The position numbers were made by a program, and so were the translations under genes. A stretch of 17,722 nucleotides of DNA from 20CM-2-65-7 sp035943355 (lineage in GTDB: Bacteria > Gemmatimonadota > Gemmatimonadetes > Gemmatimonadales > GWC2-71-9). Every line of letters starts with the position of its first letter. Positions within the stretch are counted from its first letter, which is position 1. Location: positions 1 through 17,722 of the forward strand of contig DASZCG010000282.1 in NCBI GenBank assembly GCA_035943355.1, written 5' to 3'. The notes beneath the pieces were generated by a model. It had not been told where the DNA came from, did not search any database, and worked only from the letters and a program-made list of their open reading frames with translations. Shown here piece after piece: positions 1 to 8,420 of the stretch.

Positions 1-2250
1 CTCGCGACGTTGCCCGAGCTGACCCGCTTCACGCGCCGGATCGACGCGGCGCACCAGGCGGCGCGGCTGTGGGCGGGATCGCCGCTGGGCACCGCGTCCG
101 CGGGCTTTGACGCGCGTTACGCGCGCGCGCAGGACACCCCGCTGCTCGACTTCATCAACGACGTGCAGCGCCGGAAGGCCGGTGCCCAGCTGTCGGCCGC
201 CGCGGTCTTCGACGTCCAGCCGGGTTTGCCGGAAGGTGAGATTCACCAGCGCGATCTTTCGGGGATCTACCCGTTCGAGAACACGCTGCGCGCCGTGAAG
301 ATTTCCGGCCAGCAGCTGCGTGACTACCTGGAGCAATCGGCTCGCTACTTCCGTAGCTACGAGGCGGGCGGTCCCATCATCAACGACAGCGTCGCGGGCT
401 ACAACTACGACGTCGTGAGCGGTGTGGTCTACAACATCGATCTGTCGCGACCGGCCGGGCAGCGCATCCGCGGCCTCGCGTATGAAGGCAAGATCGTGCA
501 GCCCGCCGACAGCTTCACGCTGGCGCTGAACAGCTACCGGCAGTCGGGCGGTGGCGGCTACACAATGCTCTCGACCGCGCGCGTCGTGTACGACAACGCT
601 GAGGACATTCGCGAGCTGCTGGTCGACGAGGTGCGCCGTGTCCGCACGCTGCAGGCGCCGAGCTACTTCCATCCCAGCTGGGCGATCATCCCGGACCAGG
701 CGCGCGCGGCAGCGCGCGCCGCGTTTGCTCCGGCAGCGGTGGCGGTGCGGGTCGCGGACAGCACGGTGCTGCGGGTGCTTACGCTGAGCGACCTGCATGG
801 CCAGCTCGAGCCGCGCACGTGGGACTGGTCGGGCGGTCGAACGGTGGGCGGCGTCGCGGCGCTCAAACCGTGGCTCGACAGTCTCTCTCGGGCATGTGGC
901 TGCACGACTCTGCGTCTCGATGCCGGTGATGAAATGCAGGGAACCGCGCTCTCCAATGCGACCTACGGGCGCACCACGATCGACGCGCTGAACACGCTGG
1001 GTATCGACGCTGCGGCAATCGGCAATCATGAGTTCGATTGGTCGGTGGACACGATGCGGGCGCGGTTCCGTGAAGCCAAGTACCCGTTCGTCTCCGCCAA
1101 CATCACCAATACGGGGGGAGACGCGCGGCCCGAGTGGGCGACGCCGTGGACGCTGATTACGAAGTACGGTCTGCGGATCGCCGTCATTGGATTGACCACC
1201 TCCGAAACGCCGACGAGCACCGCGGCGCGCAACATCCGCGGCCTAGCGTTCGGTAACGGCGCGCAGGCGATCAAGCGCTACCTCCCGGCGGCGCGCGCGG
1301 CATCCGATCTCGTCATCGTGGTGGCGCATGCCGGGGCGGCATGCGATTCGGGTGCCATGGCGGAGACGGGAGCGAGCTGTCACGGCGAGATCCTCGATGT
1401 CGCGCGACAGCTCGACTCGGGCTCCGTCGACCTGATCGTCGCCGGCCACACCCACCAGCGCATCAACACGGTGGTGAACGGGATTCCGATCGTCGAGGCA
1501 CAGTCGAGTGGGCGATCGATCGGCGTGGCGGACTTCGTGCGGGTGGGTGGCGCACGGCGGGAAGTTCGCGTGCAGCTGGTCACGCCCTACGCCGATCAGG
1601 TGCGTCCCGACGCGGCGACGACCGAAGCCCTCGAGCGCCAGCAGCAGGCCGTCCGCGCGATCACCGAGCGCCCCGTGGGCCGTCTCAAGTTTCCCTTGAC
1701 GCGCGCAGGGGACGAGTACGGACTGGGCCGGCTCATCGCCGACGCGCAACGCAGCGCGGGCCGCGGCGACGTGGCGATCATGAACAACGGCGGCATTCGA
1801 TCCGACCTGCCGTCCGGGACCGTGACCTGGGGCAACGTCTACCAGGTGCAGCCATTTCAAAACCGGTTGCAGCGGCTGACGGTGAAGGGCGCCGTGCTGC
1901 TGGATGCGTTGGAGCACTGCGTGGCGGGGAGCGATCGCACTCCCGATTGTCACATCGCGGGCGTGGAAGTCTGGTACGACGGCCGGAAGGAACCGGGGAA
2001 GCGCATCACCCGCACGCGCTTCCCCAACGGCAAGAGCATCGAGAAGGACGGCACCTATACGCTCATCGTCAGCGACTTCATGGCGACCGGCGGCTCAGGA
2101 TTCGGAATGCTCAGTGCCTCCCCCAGGGAGGACATCGATGTCGTGGATCTCGATGCCCTGATTCGCTACCTGGGCGTGCTGCCTGCTCCGGTGGAGGCGC
2201 CCGGCGAAGCGCGGTTCCATCGGACGGACCAACCCGGATCTTCCCGCTGA
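1..2250 (+). CDS. Tandem-module 5'-nucleotidase / 2',3'-cyclic nucleotide phosphodiesterase, YfkN-like (5' partial)
   Basis: The frame is open to the left edge, so the true start lies outside; the in-frame TTG at position 10 is probably not the start. Residues are counted from that TTG. Residues about 45-215 are the C-terminal substrate-binding domain of a first nucleotidase module (YPFENTLRAV, NSYRQSGGGGY), whose metallophosphatase half lies upstream. A complete second module follows: metallophosphatase at about 254-515, with DLHG (D261, H263), GDEMQG (D307), GNHE (N339, H340), H440 and GHTH (H480, H482), then a second C-terminal domain at about 545-715 with NNGGIR at 592-597. All dimetal ligands expected of the UshA/CpdB family are present. 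Such enzymes are exported and hydrolyse nucleotides to nucleosides. Several cysteines (C296, C298, C445, C457, C637, C647) would suit an oxidising compartment. The gene leads a nucleoside salvage operon and its stop overlaps the next ATG by one base. The two-module order resembles Bacillus YfkN; whether the first module is CpdB-type is inference. Confidence 0.9.
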   Translation, partial: LATLPELTRFTRRIDAAHQAARLWAGSPLGTASAGFDARYARAQDTPLLDFINDVQRRKAGAQLSAAAVFDVQPGLPEGEIHQRDLSGIYPFENTLRAVKISGQQLRDYLEQSARYFRSYEAGGPIINDSVAGYNYDVVSGVVYNIDLSRPAGQRIRGLAYEGKIVQPADSFTLALNSYRQSGGGGYTMLSTARVVYDNAEDIRELLVDEVRRVRTLQAPSYFHPSWAIIPDQARAAARAAFAPAAVAVRVADSTVLRVLTLSDLHGQLEPRTWDWSGGRTVGGVAALKPWLDSLSRACGCTTLRLDAGDEMQGTALSNATYGRTTIDALNTLGIDAAAIGNHEFDWSVDTMRARFREAKYPFVSANITNTGGDARPEWATPWTLITKYGLRIAVIGLTTSETPTSTAARNIRGLAFGNGAQAIKRYLPAARAASDLVIVVAHAGAACDSGAMAETGASCHGEILDVARQLDSGSVDLIVAGHTHQRINTVVNGIPIVEAQSSGRSIGVADFVRVGGARREVRVQLVTPYADQVRPDAATTEALERQQQAVRAITERPVGRLKFPLTRAGDEYGLGRLIADAQRSAGRGDVAIMNNGGIRSDLPSGTVTWGNVYQVQPFQNRLQRLTVKGAVLLDALEHCVAGSDRTPDCHIAGVEVWYDGRKEPGKRITRTRFPNGKSIEKDGTYTLIVSDFMATGGSGFGMLSASPREDIDVVDLDALIRYLGVLPAPVEAPGEARFHRTDQPGSSR

Positions 2251-3488
2251 TGCGGGTTTTCATCAACGACAAGGCGGTCGATGTCCCGCGCGGCGCCCGG
2301 GTGCGCGACGCGGTCGCGCAGGCGGACGACGGGCTCGCGCGCCTGCTCGACACTGCCGCGTACGTCACCGATGCCGCCGGCCGGACGATAGACGCGGGCG
2401 ACGCGATTGGTGAAGCGGGCGCAGTGTTCCGCGTCGTCGTGTCCGCGAAGCGCGCAGGGAGGCCACGGCTCAGCAAGGACGCGTTGCGCCGCTGGCCCAA
2501 GGCCGAGCTGCATGTCCACCTGGATGGCGCGCTGCGGCCGGCCACGATGCTCGAGCTGGCGCGTCACCAAGGCATTCGCCTGCCGGCGGATACGCCGGAG
2601 GCGCTGGCGAAGGCGATGCTGGTGCGCGACGCCCGGAACCTCGAGGAGTACCTCGAGAAATATCAAATCACGTTGTCGGTGCTCCAGACCGCCGCCGCGC
2701 TCGAGCGCGTGGCGTACGAATTCGTCATCGACAAGGCCGCCGAGAACGTTCGGTATGTCGAAGTGCGGTACTCGCCGCTGCTGCATCGCCCTGCGCTGAC
2801 GCTCGCCCAAGCCATCGAGGCGCCGCTCGCCGGCATCCGGAGAGCGATGACGGAGACCGGAACCAAGGTCGGGCTGATTGTCTGCGCGATGCGCACCAAG
2901 CCCCCCGCCGAATCACTCGAGCTCGCGCGCGTGGCTGCGGAGTATCAGTCGGCCGGCGTCACGGCATTCGACCTCGCCGGCGCCGAGCGGGGCCATCCGG
3001 CGAGCGCGCACCGCGCCGCCTTCGAGTATGCCGCTGCGCACGACATGGCGTGTACTTGCCACGCCGGGGAGGGCGACGGGCCACAGTCCATTCATCAGGC
3101 CGTGCATGACGTCGGAGCGCAGCGCATCGGTCATGGCACGCGCCTCGCCGAAGACCCGGCGCTGCTCGAGGAGGTCGTGGCGCGCCGGATTCCGCTCGAG
3201 ATGTGTCTCACCAGCAACGTGCACACCCACGTGGTCCCGTCGGTGGCGGAGCATCCCTTTAAGCGCTATTTCCAGCAGGGCGTGGTGGTCACGCTGAACA
3301 CCGACGGACCGCTGACGGACGGGATCAGCCTGACCGATGAATACTTCCTGGCGCATGCCGTCCTGGACCTCTCGCCCGATGAGTTGGCGCGGGTCGTGCT
3401 GAACGCCTGCGAGAGCGCGTTTCTCCCGGAATACGAAAAGGTTGCCCTGGTGTCCCGCGTGCAGAGCGAACTGGAGGCTTTGCCATGA
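2250..3488 (+). CDS. add: Adenosine deaminase with N-terminal beta-grasp-like extension
   Basis: This 412-residue protein hydrolyses adenosine and deoxyadenosine to inosine forms. Residues about 82-410 form the amidohydrolase barrel. The zinc ligands are H88 and H90 (ELHVHLDGA), H271 (CHAGE) and D352 (LNTDGP); the catalytic residues are E274 and H295 (RIGHG). The TSNVHT segment (321-326) and LTDEY match bacterial deaminases. The usual second aspartate after D352 is glycine here (G353). Residues 1-70 are extra relative to most deaminases of this type: a short strand-turn-strand (MRVFINDKAVDVP), a helix, and a final strand (FRVVVS), resembling a ThiS/ubiquitin-like beta-grasp fold but without a terminal diglycine. 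The open frame extends far upstream, but that region overlaps the nucleotidase. ATG 2250 shares one base with the nucleotidase stop (TGATG), fits the domain layout and suggests coupled translation. Function is secure; the role of the N-terminal domain is unknown. Confidence 0.92.
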   Translation: MRVFINDKAVDVPRGARVRDAVAQADDGLARLLDTAAYVTDAAGRTIDAGDAIGEAGAVFRVVVSAKRAGRPRLSKDALRRWPKAELHVHLDGALRPATMLELARHQGIRLPADTPEALAKAMLVRDARNLEEYLEKYQITLSVLQTAAALERVAYEFVIDKAAENVRYVEVRYSPLLHRPALTLAQAIEAPLAGIRRAMTETGTKVGLIVCAMRTKPPAESLELARVAAEYQSAGVTAFDLAGAERGHPASAHRAAFEYAAAHDMACTCHAGEGDGPQSIHQAVHDVGAQRIGHGTRLAEDPALLEEVVARRIPLEMCLTSNVHTHVVPSVAEHPFKRYFQQGVVVTLNTDGPLTDGISLTDEYFLAHAVLDLSPDELARVVLNACESAFLPEYEKVALVSRVQSELEALP

Positions 3489-4831
3489 CAGGGGTGCTCC
3501 TGCTGCAATCGGCGGCTGAACGCCTGGCGGCGGCTCGCAGCGGCCTCGAGACGCCGTTCCTCGAGCGGCTCATGGGTCTCGTCGGGATCGCCACCATGCT
3601 GGCGATCACATATGCGCTATCCTACGACCGCAAGCACATCAACTGGCGTATGGTCGGCGCCGGCGTCGCGCTGCAGATCCTGTTCGGGTTTCTGGTCCTG
3701 AAGACGGGAGCCGGCCGCGCGCTGTTCACCTTTGCAAACGACGTCGTCACCAACTTACTGAGCTTTCAAGAGCAGGGAGCGCGGTTCGTCTTCGGCAACC
3801 TGGTGCAAAATGAGGTACCGCTCGGCGGCGGCGTAACCGGCGTGGCGCTGACGGGCGCTTACTTCGCCTTCAACGTGCTGCCCACGATCATTTTCTTCTC
3901 ATCGCTGATGACGGTCCTCTACTATCTGAACGTGATGCAGTGGATCGTCAAAGGCATCGCCTGGGTGATGCAGAAGACGCTGCGGACTTCGGGCGCGGAG
4001 ACACTGTCGGCGGCGGGCAACATTTTCCTCGGCCAGACGGAAGCGCCTCTGCTCATCAAACCTTTTGTCGGTAAGATGACGAACTCGGAGCTCAATACGG
4101 TGATGGTCGGGGGCTTCGCCACGGTCGCGGGCGGCGTGCTGGCGGCGTACGTCGGCATGCTCAAGGGGTATTTCCCCGACATCGCCGGCCACCTGCTAAC
4201 CGCCAGCGTGATGAATGCGCCCGCGGGGTTGCTGCTGTCGAAGATGATCCTGCCCGAAACCGGCGTGCCGGAGACGCGGGACACCCTGCACGTCGTTGTC
4301 GAGAAAACCGAAGCCAACGTGATTGACGCCGCCGCATCGGGCGCCGCGACCGGCGTGCAGCTCGCTATCAACGTGGCGGCCATGTTGATGGCGTTCGTGG
4401 CGCTCGTTGCCCTCCTGAACTTCGGCTTCGGCTGGGTGGGCGGCCTGTTCGGACATCCTGAAATCACGATGCAGTGGCTGCTGGGAAAGGTGCTGACGCC
4501 GGTGACCGTGCTGATCGGGGTTCCTCCCGCCGACGCCGCCACCGTGGGCTCGTTCATCGGCGAGAAGACTGTTCTGAACGAGTTCGTCGCATATGCCGAC
4601 TTCGCCAGACAAATGGGGTCCGGCCTCGTCCTCAGTCCCAAGGCCGCCATCATGACGACCTATTGCCTCCTCGGCTTTGCCAACTTCTCGTCCATCGCCA
4701 TCCAGATCGGCGGGATTGGCGGGCTGGCCCCGCACCGCCGCGGGGACATCTCCCGACTGGGGCTGCGGGCGATGATCGCCGGGAATCTTGCGGCGTTCAT
4801 GAGCGCCGCCATCGCCGGGATGCTCGTCTGA
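3485..4831 (+). CDS. nupC: Concentrative nucleoside transporter (CNT/NupC family)
   Basis: This 448-residue polytopic inner-membrane protein imports nucleosides by cation symport. Hydrophobic segments recur along the chain, for example at 30-46, 56-72, 120-147, 205-225, 292-317 and 428-448. CNT signatures are present: GQTEAP at 183-188 in the first substrate-binding hairpin region, NEFVAY at 365-370, and GFANFSS at 397-403, where N and S residues contact the nucleoside in known structures. The loop PETGVPETRDT near 257-267 is also typical. The ATG overlaps the adenosine deaminase stop in an ATGA junction, and a strong ribosome-binding site (GGAGG, 3474-3478) lies six bases upstream, so the start is well supported. 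Its place between the deaminase and the phosphorylase says it supplies their substrates. H+ versus Na+ coupling cannot be told from the sequence. The symbol is given by family; NupC-type identity is secure, exact specificity is not. Confidence 0.94.
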   Translation: MTGVLLLQSAAERLAAARSGLETPFLERLMGLVGIATMLAITYALSYDRKHINWRMVGAGVALQILFGFLVLKTGAGRALFTFANDVVTNLLSFQEQGARFVFGNLVQNEVPLGGGVTGVALTGAYFAFNVLPTIIFFSSLMTVLYYLNVMQWIVKGIAWVMQKTLRTSGAETLSAAGNIFLGQTEAPLLIKPFVGKMTNSELNTVMVGGFATVAGGVLAAYVGMLKGYFPDIAGHLLTASVMNAPAGLLLSKMILPETGVPETRDTLHVVVEKTEANVIDAAASGAATGVQLAINVAAMLMAFVALVALLNFGFGWVGGLFGHPEITMQWLLGKVLTPVTVLIGVPPADAATVGSFIGEKTVLNEFVAYADFARQMGSGLVLSPKAAIMTTYCLLGFANFSSIAIQIGGIGGLAPHRRGDISRLGLRAMIAGNLAAFMSAAIAGMLV

Positions 4832-5670
4832 GGGAAGCGGGGACACAGCAATCGAGCGGCGTACTGGCCGCCACCGACGCGCTTCGCGCCAGGCTCGGAG
4901 CCCTCGAACCGCGCGTCGCCATCGTCCTTGGTTCGGGACTGGGGTTTCTCGGGGATGAAGTAGACGAACCGATTCGCATTGCCTACCGCACGATCCCCGG
5001 GTTTCCAGAGCCGGGCGTGGCGGGGCATAAGGGCGAGCTCGTCGTTGGGAAGCTCGAGGGCGTCCCGGTCATCGTGCAGGCGGGACGCTTTCATCTTTAT
5101 GAGGGGCATTCCGCTGCCACCGCCGGGCTCCCGGCGCGGGTGTTCGGCGAGCTCGGCATCGAGATCCTCATTGTCACCAATGCCGCCGGAGGCGTGCGCC
5201 GCACGTTCCCGGGGGGCACCCTCATGCTGATCGCGGACCACATCAATCTCATGTGGCGCAATCCGCTGGCCGGCCCCTCGCAGCCCGGCGAAGAGCGGTT
5301 CCCGATCATGCACGATTGCTACGACAGCGGCCTGCGAGCTCTCGCCCGCACCGTCGCACGCGATATGGGTATCGCTCTGGAGGAGGGCGTGTACGTCGCG
5401 CTGCTCGGTCCTTCATACGAAACGCCGACCGAAGTGCGGATGCTCGAGCGCCTGGGAGCAGACGCCGTGGGGATGTCCACCGTGCCCGAAGTGTTGGTGG
5501 CCCGGTCGCGCGGGATGCGGTGCCTGGGGTTTTCCATCATTACCAACCCCGGTGCCGGCATCACGGGAGAGGCCCTGTCACACGAGGAAGTTCTGGCTGT
5601 CAGCGAGCAGGTCGCCCGCCGCCTATCCGTCCTATTAAGAGGAATACTCGGCCGTCTGCGCTTGGGTTAA
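4828..5670 (+). CDS. punA: Purine nucleoside phosphorylase, trimeric (PNP-I) type; start codon non-canonical or uncertain
   Basis: The protein (about 280 residues from CTG 4828) cleaves inosine and guanosine with phosphate to base and ribose-1-phosphate. Family motifs, numbered from 4828, are LGSGLG (34-39, phosphate loop), GHKGEL (66-71), GRFHLYEG (86-93), VTNAAGG (116-122), GPSYETPTE (194-202, base-binding E198), GMSTVPEV (215-222) and ITNPGAGIT (238-246, N240). The E and N pair is typical of enzymes preferring 6-oxopurines. No ATG, GTG or TTG occurs in frame between TTG 4663 (deep inside the transporter gene) and the LGSGLG motif. The best candidates are CTG 4828, which overlaps the transporter stop as CTGA and has GGGA eight bases upstream, and CTG 4864, which gives 268 residues. 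A sequencing error near the start is also possible. It is the last gene of the salvage operon; 132 non-coding bases follow. Confidence 0.9.
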   Translation: MREAGTQQSSGVLAATDALRARLGALEPRVAIVLGSGLGFLGDEVDEPIRIAYRTIPGFPEPGVAGHKGELVVGKLEGVPVIVQAGRFHLYEGHSAATAGLPARVFGELGIEILIVTNAAGGVRRTFPGGTLMLIADHINLMWRNPLAGPSQPGEERFPIMHDCYDSGLRALARTVARDMGIALEEGVYVALLGPSYETPTEVRMLERLGADAVGMSTVPEVLVARSRGMRCLGFSIITNPGAGITGEALSHEEVLAVSEQVARRLSVLLRGILGRLRLG

Positions 5671-5802
5671 GCCTCGTGCGTTCCTGACGTTCTTTTTGCA
5701 ACCTTTTTCCCCCTGCGCCTGTCAAATGAATCGTTAACCGCCGCGCGCTCGCCGTCAGCGTTCGCGACCGGGGTCACCGTTCAACCTCAGCTCCGGACGC
5801 AT

Positions 5803-8394
5803 ATGTCGACGACGTTTGCACTGCTGCTCGCATTGGCGGGCAGTCCGCCGCCTGCTGTCGCCATCGATTCTCCGCCTCCGCCACTGCCCGCGCCGCAGGT
5901 GGTGCGCGCTATTCGCCTGAGCAGCGGCCAGGCCGTCACCATCGACGGCGTCCTGCGTGAGCCGCTGTGGCAGACGGCCGAGCGCATTACGGGGTTCACG
6001 CAGCGCGACCCCGTCGAGGGCGCGGCGGCCAGCGAGAGCACCGTCGTGTACATCGCGTACGACGACGCGGCGCTGTATATCGGCGCCCGGCTCTACGACG
6101 CGCATCCCGATTCGATCGTCGCGCGGCTCGCCCGTCGCGATCAGGGCACGAATTCGGATCGCTTCCAGGTGTTCATCGATCCCTATCACGACAAGCGGAG
6201 CGGGTTCTACTTCGGCGTGACTGCCGCCGGCACGCTGCACGACGGCACACTGTTCAACGACGAGTGGGACGACGACAGCTGGGACGGCGTATGGGAAGCC
6301 AAAGTCACCCGTGACGCGTCCGGCTGGACGGCGGAGATGCGGATCCCCTACTCGCAGCTGCGGTTCGTCCGCCAAAGCCAGTATGTCTGGGGCATCAACT
6401 TGCGCCGCGACATCGCGCGCAAGAACGAGTTCGACTACCTCGTGTACACGCCGAAGAACGGCACCGGGTTCGTCTCGCGCTTCCCGGATCTGGTGGGTAT
6501 CGAGCGCATCGAGCCGCCGCGGCGCATCGAGCTGATGCCGTACGCCACGACGCGGGCGGCATTCACGCCGCATGCGAAGCTGGATCCGTTCAATGACGGC
6601 TCACAGGTCGATCCGGGCTTCGGAGCGGACGCCCGGTTGGGTCTCGGTTCGAATCTGACGCTCAACGTCACGGCCAATCCGGATTTCGGGCAGGTCGAGG
6701 TCGATCCAGCCGTCGTCAACCTCAGCGACGTCGAGACGCAGTTCACCGAGAAGCGCCCGTTCTTTGTCGAAGGCTCATCCATCTTCAATTTCGGGTACGG
6801 CGGCCAGCGGAACTTCTGGGGATTCAACTGGTCGGGACCGAACTTCTTCTATAGCCGCCGTATCGGGCGTTCTCTGGGGGTCGCCGCGCCGCCGAACGGG
6901 TACATCGACGGGCCCAGCGGCGCGCACATCCTCGGCGCGGTGAAGCTCACCGGCAAAATCGCCGGCAGCTGGAATGTCGGCGGGGTGACCGCCCTGACCG
7001 CGCGCGAGCAGGCCACCATCGTGGACAGCACGGGACGGCGCTGGAGCCAGGAGATCGAGCCGCTCGCGGGCTACGGCGTTTACCGAGCCCAGAAGGAATT
7101 CGACAAGGGCCGGGAGGGGCTCGGTTTCATGACGACCTTCACGGCGCGCTCGTTCGACGATCAGGCGCTGCGCGACGCGCGCAACAGCAACGCGTACATG
7201 GTCGGGTCGGACGGCTGGGTGTTCCTCGACGGCAAGAAGCGGTGGGTCGCCACCGCCTGGGTCGCCGGTTCGCGCATCGCGGGGTCGCCGGCACAGATCA
7301 CGGCCGTGCAACGCAGCTCGACGCACTACTTCCAGCAGCCGGACAACGGGCACGTCACCGTCGACACGCTGGCGACGTCGCTCTCCGGCGGGGCAGCGCG
7401 CGTCACGCTCGCCAAGCAGGGCGGCAACACGTTCGTCAATTCCGCCGTGGGAGTGATTTCCCCGGGGTTCGACCTCAACGATGTGGGCTTTCTGTCGCGC
7501 ACCGGCTACGTCAACATGCATTTCGGCGGCGGCCGCACGTGGACCAAACCCAGCAAGCTGTTCCGGTACGCCGAGGCGGGGGGCGCCGTGTTCCGCAACT
7601 ACGACTGGGACGGCAACATCATCTGGTCGGGCCTGTTCCAGTTCGGCTACGTGCAGCTGCACAATTATTGGGGCTTGAGCTGGAACCTCGCGTACAATCC
7701 GTGGACGGTGTCCAATCGGCTCACGCGCGGCGGCCCGCTCGCGCTCATCCCGCCGGGATACCAAGTGGGCCTCGATCTGAATAGCGACAGCCGCAAACGC
7801 ATCACGCTCAGCGGCGGCGGCGGCACGTACTACCGCTCCAGCGCGGATTACGACTGGTACTCGTACCTCAACCTGCAATTCTTGCCGGCGCCGAATCTGT
7901 CCGTCTCAGTGGGGCCGAATCTGTCAGGCGCGAACTACGCGCTCCAGTACGTGGACGCCGTGCCCGATTCGACCGCCACGGCGACGTACGGGACGAGTTA
8001 CGTCTTTGGTCGGCTGCGCCAGACCGAGCTCTCGGCCGGCATCCGCGTGAACTGGACCTACACGCCGACGCTCTCGCTGCAGGTGTATGCCCAGCCGCTC
8101 ATCTCCGCGGGCAAGTACGATCAGTTCAAGCGCCTCGCGCGCCCGCGCAGTTACGAGTACGACTCGACGGCGGCGCCATACAATCCCGACTTCAACTTCA
8201 AGTCACTGCGCGGCAACGCGGTGCTGCGGTGGGAGTACATGCCGGGATCGACGCTGTTCTTCGTGTGGACGCAGGCCCGCCAGGCGTGGGATGACAGCGG
8301 CGAATTCGACTTCGGCTCTTCGATGAAGCGGATGGTCAAGGCGCCGGCGGCGAACATCTTCATGTTCAAAGTGACGTATTGGTGGAATCCGTGA
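5803..8394 (+). CDS. Secreted DUF5916 protein with CBM9-like N-terminal domain
   Basis: This 863-residue protein has a hydrophobic N-terminus (residues 1-20, ending AVA) that looks like a signal peptide, though it has no lysine or arginine before the hydrophobic core. A proline-rich linker follows at 23-31. Residues about 40-230 resemble a carbohydrate-binding family 9-like domain (ITIDG-type opening at 46-50, LYIGARLYD, DRFQVFIDPYHD, WEAKVTRDASGWTAEMRIP). From about 236 the DUF5916 region starts (PRRIELMPYAT), with the hallmark stretch around 290-330: ANPDFGQVEVDP, NLSDVETQF, EKRPFFVEG. The rest is rich in alternating aromatic strands and ends in YWWNP, as expected of an outer-membrane beta-barrel. 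Function is unknown; family members are common in Bacteroidota and Gemmatimonadota. ATG 5803 is the only start before the in-frame upstream region runs out of start codons. The 132-base gap ahead (5671-5802) has T-rich runs but no promoter or hairpin I can defend. It appears monocistronic. Confidence 0.85.
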   Translation: MSTTFALLLALAGSPPPAVAIDSPPPPLPAPQVVRAIRLSSGQAVTIDGVLREPLWQTAERITGFTQRDPVEGAAASESTVVYIAYDDAALYIGARLYDAHPDSIVARLARRDQGTNSDRFQVFIDPYHDKRSGFYFGVTAAGTLHDGTLFNDEWDDDSWDGVWEAKVTRDASGWTAEMRIPYSQLRFVRQSQYVWGINLRRDIARKNEFDYLVYTPKNGTGFVSRFPDLVGIERIEPPRRIELMPYATTRAAFTPHAKLDPFNDGSQVDPGFGADARLGLGSNLTLNVTANPDFGQVEVDPAVVNLSDVETQFTEKRPFFVEGSSIFNFGYGGQRNFWGFNWSGPNFFYSRRIGRSLGVAAPPNGYIDGPSGAHILGAVKLTGKIAGSWNVGGVTALTAREQATIVDSTGRRWSQEIEPLAGYGVYRAQKEFDKGREGLGFMTTFTARSFDDQALRDARNSNAYMVGSDGWVFLDGKKRWVATAWVAGSRIAGSPAQITAVQRSSTHYFQQPDNGHVTVDTLATSLSGGAARVTLAKQGGNTFVNSAVGVISPGFDLNDVGFLSRTGYVNMHFGGGRTWTKPSKLFRYAEAGGAVFRNYDWDGNIIWSGLFQFGYVQLHNYWGLSWNLAYNPWTVSNRLTRGGPLALIPPGYQVGLDLNSDSRKRITLSGGGGTYYRSSADYDWYSYLNLQFLPAPNLSVSVGPNLSGANYALQYVDAVPDSTATATYGTSYVFGRLRQTELSAGIRVNWTYTPTLSLQVYAQPLISAGKYDQFKRLARPRSYEYDSTAAPYNPDFNFKSLRGNAVLRWEYMPGSTLFFVWTQARQAWDDSGEFDFGSSMKRMVKAPAANIFMFKVTYWWNP

Positions 8395-8420
8395 GTTAGC
8401 GATCACACGAGGGGATGGGT

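Noticed and set aside
1341..2249. N-terminal extension of adenosine deaminase to 715 residues
   Set aside because: The extra 303 residues are an Arg-rich out-of-frame reading of the nucleotidase gene; ATG 2250 fits the junction and domain layout.
5671..5802. T-rich stretch (5691-5711) as a terminator for the salvage operon or promoter of the DUF5916 gene
   Set aside because: No stable stem precedes the T runs, and TTGCAA at 5696 has no acceptable -10 element at 16-18 bases.
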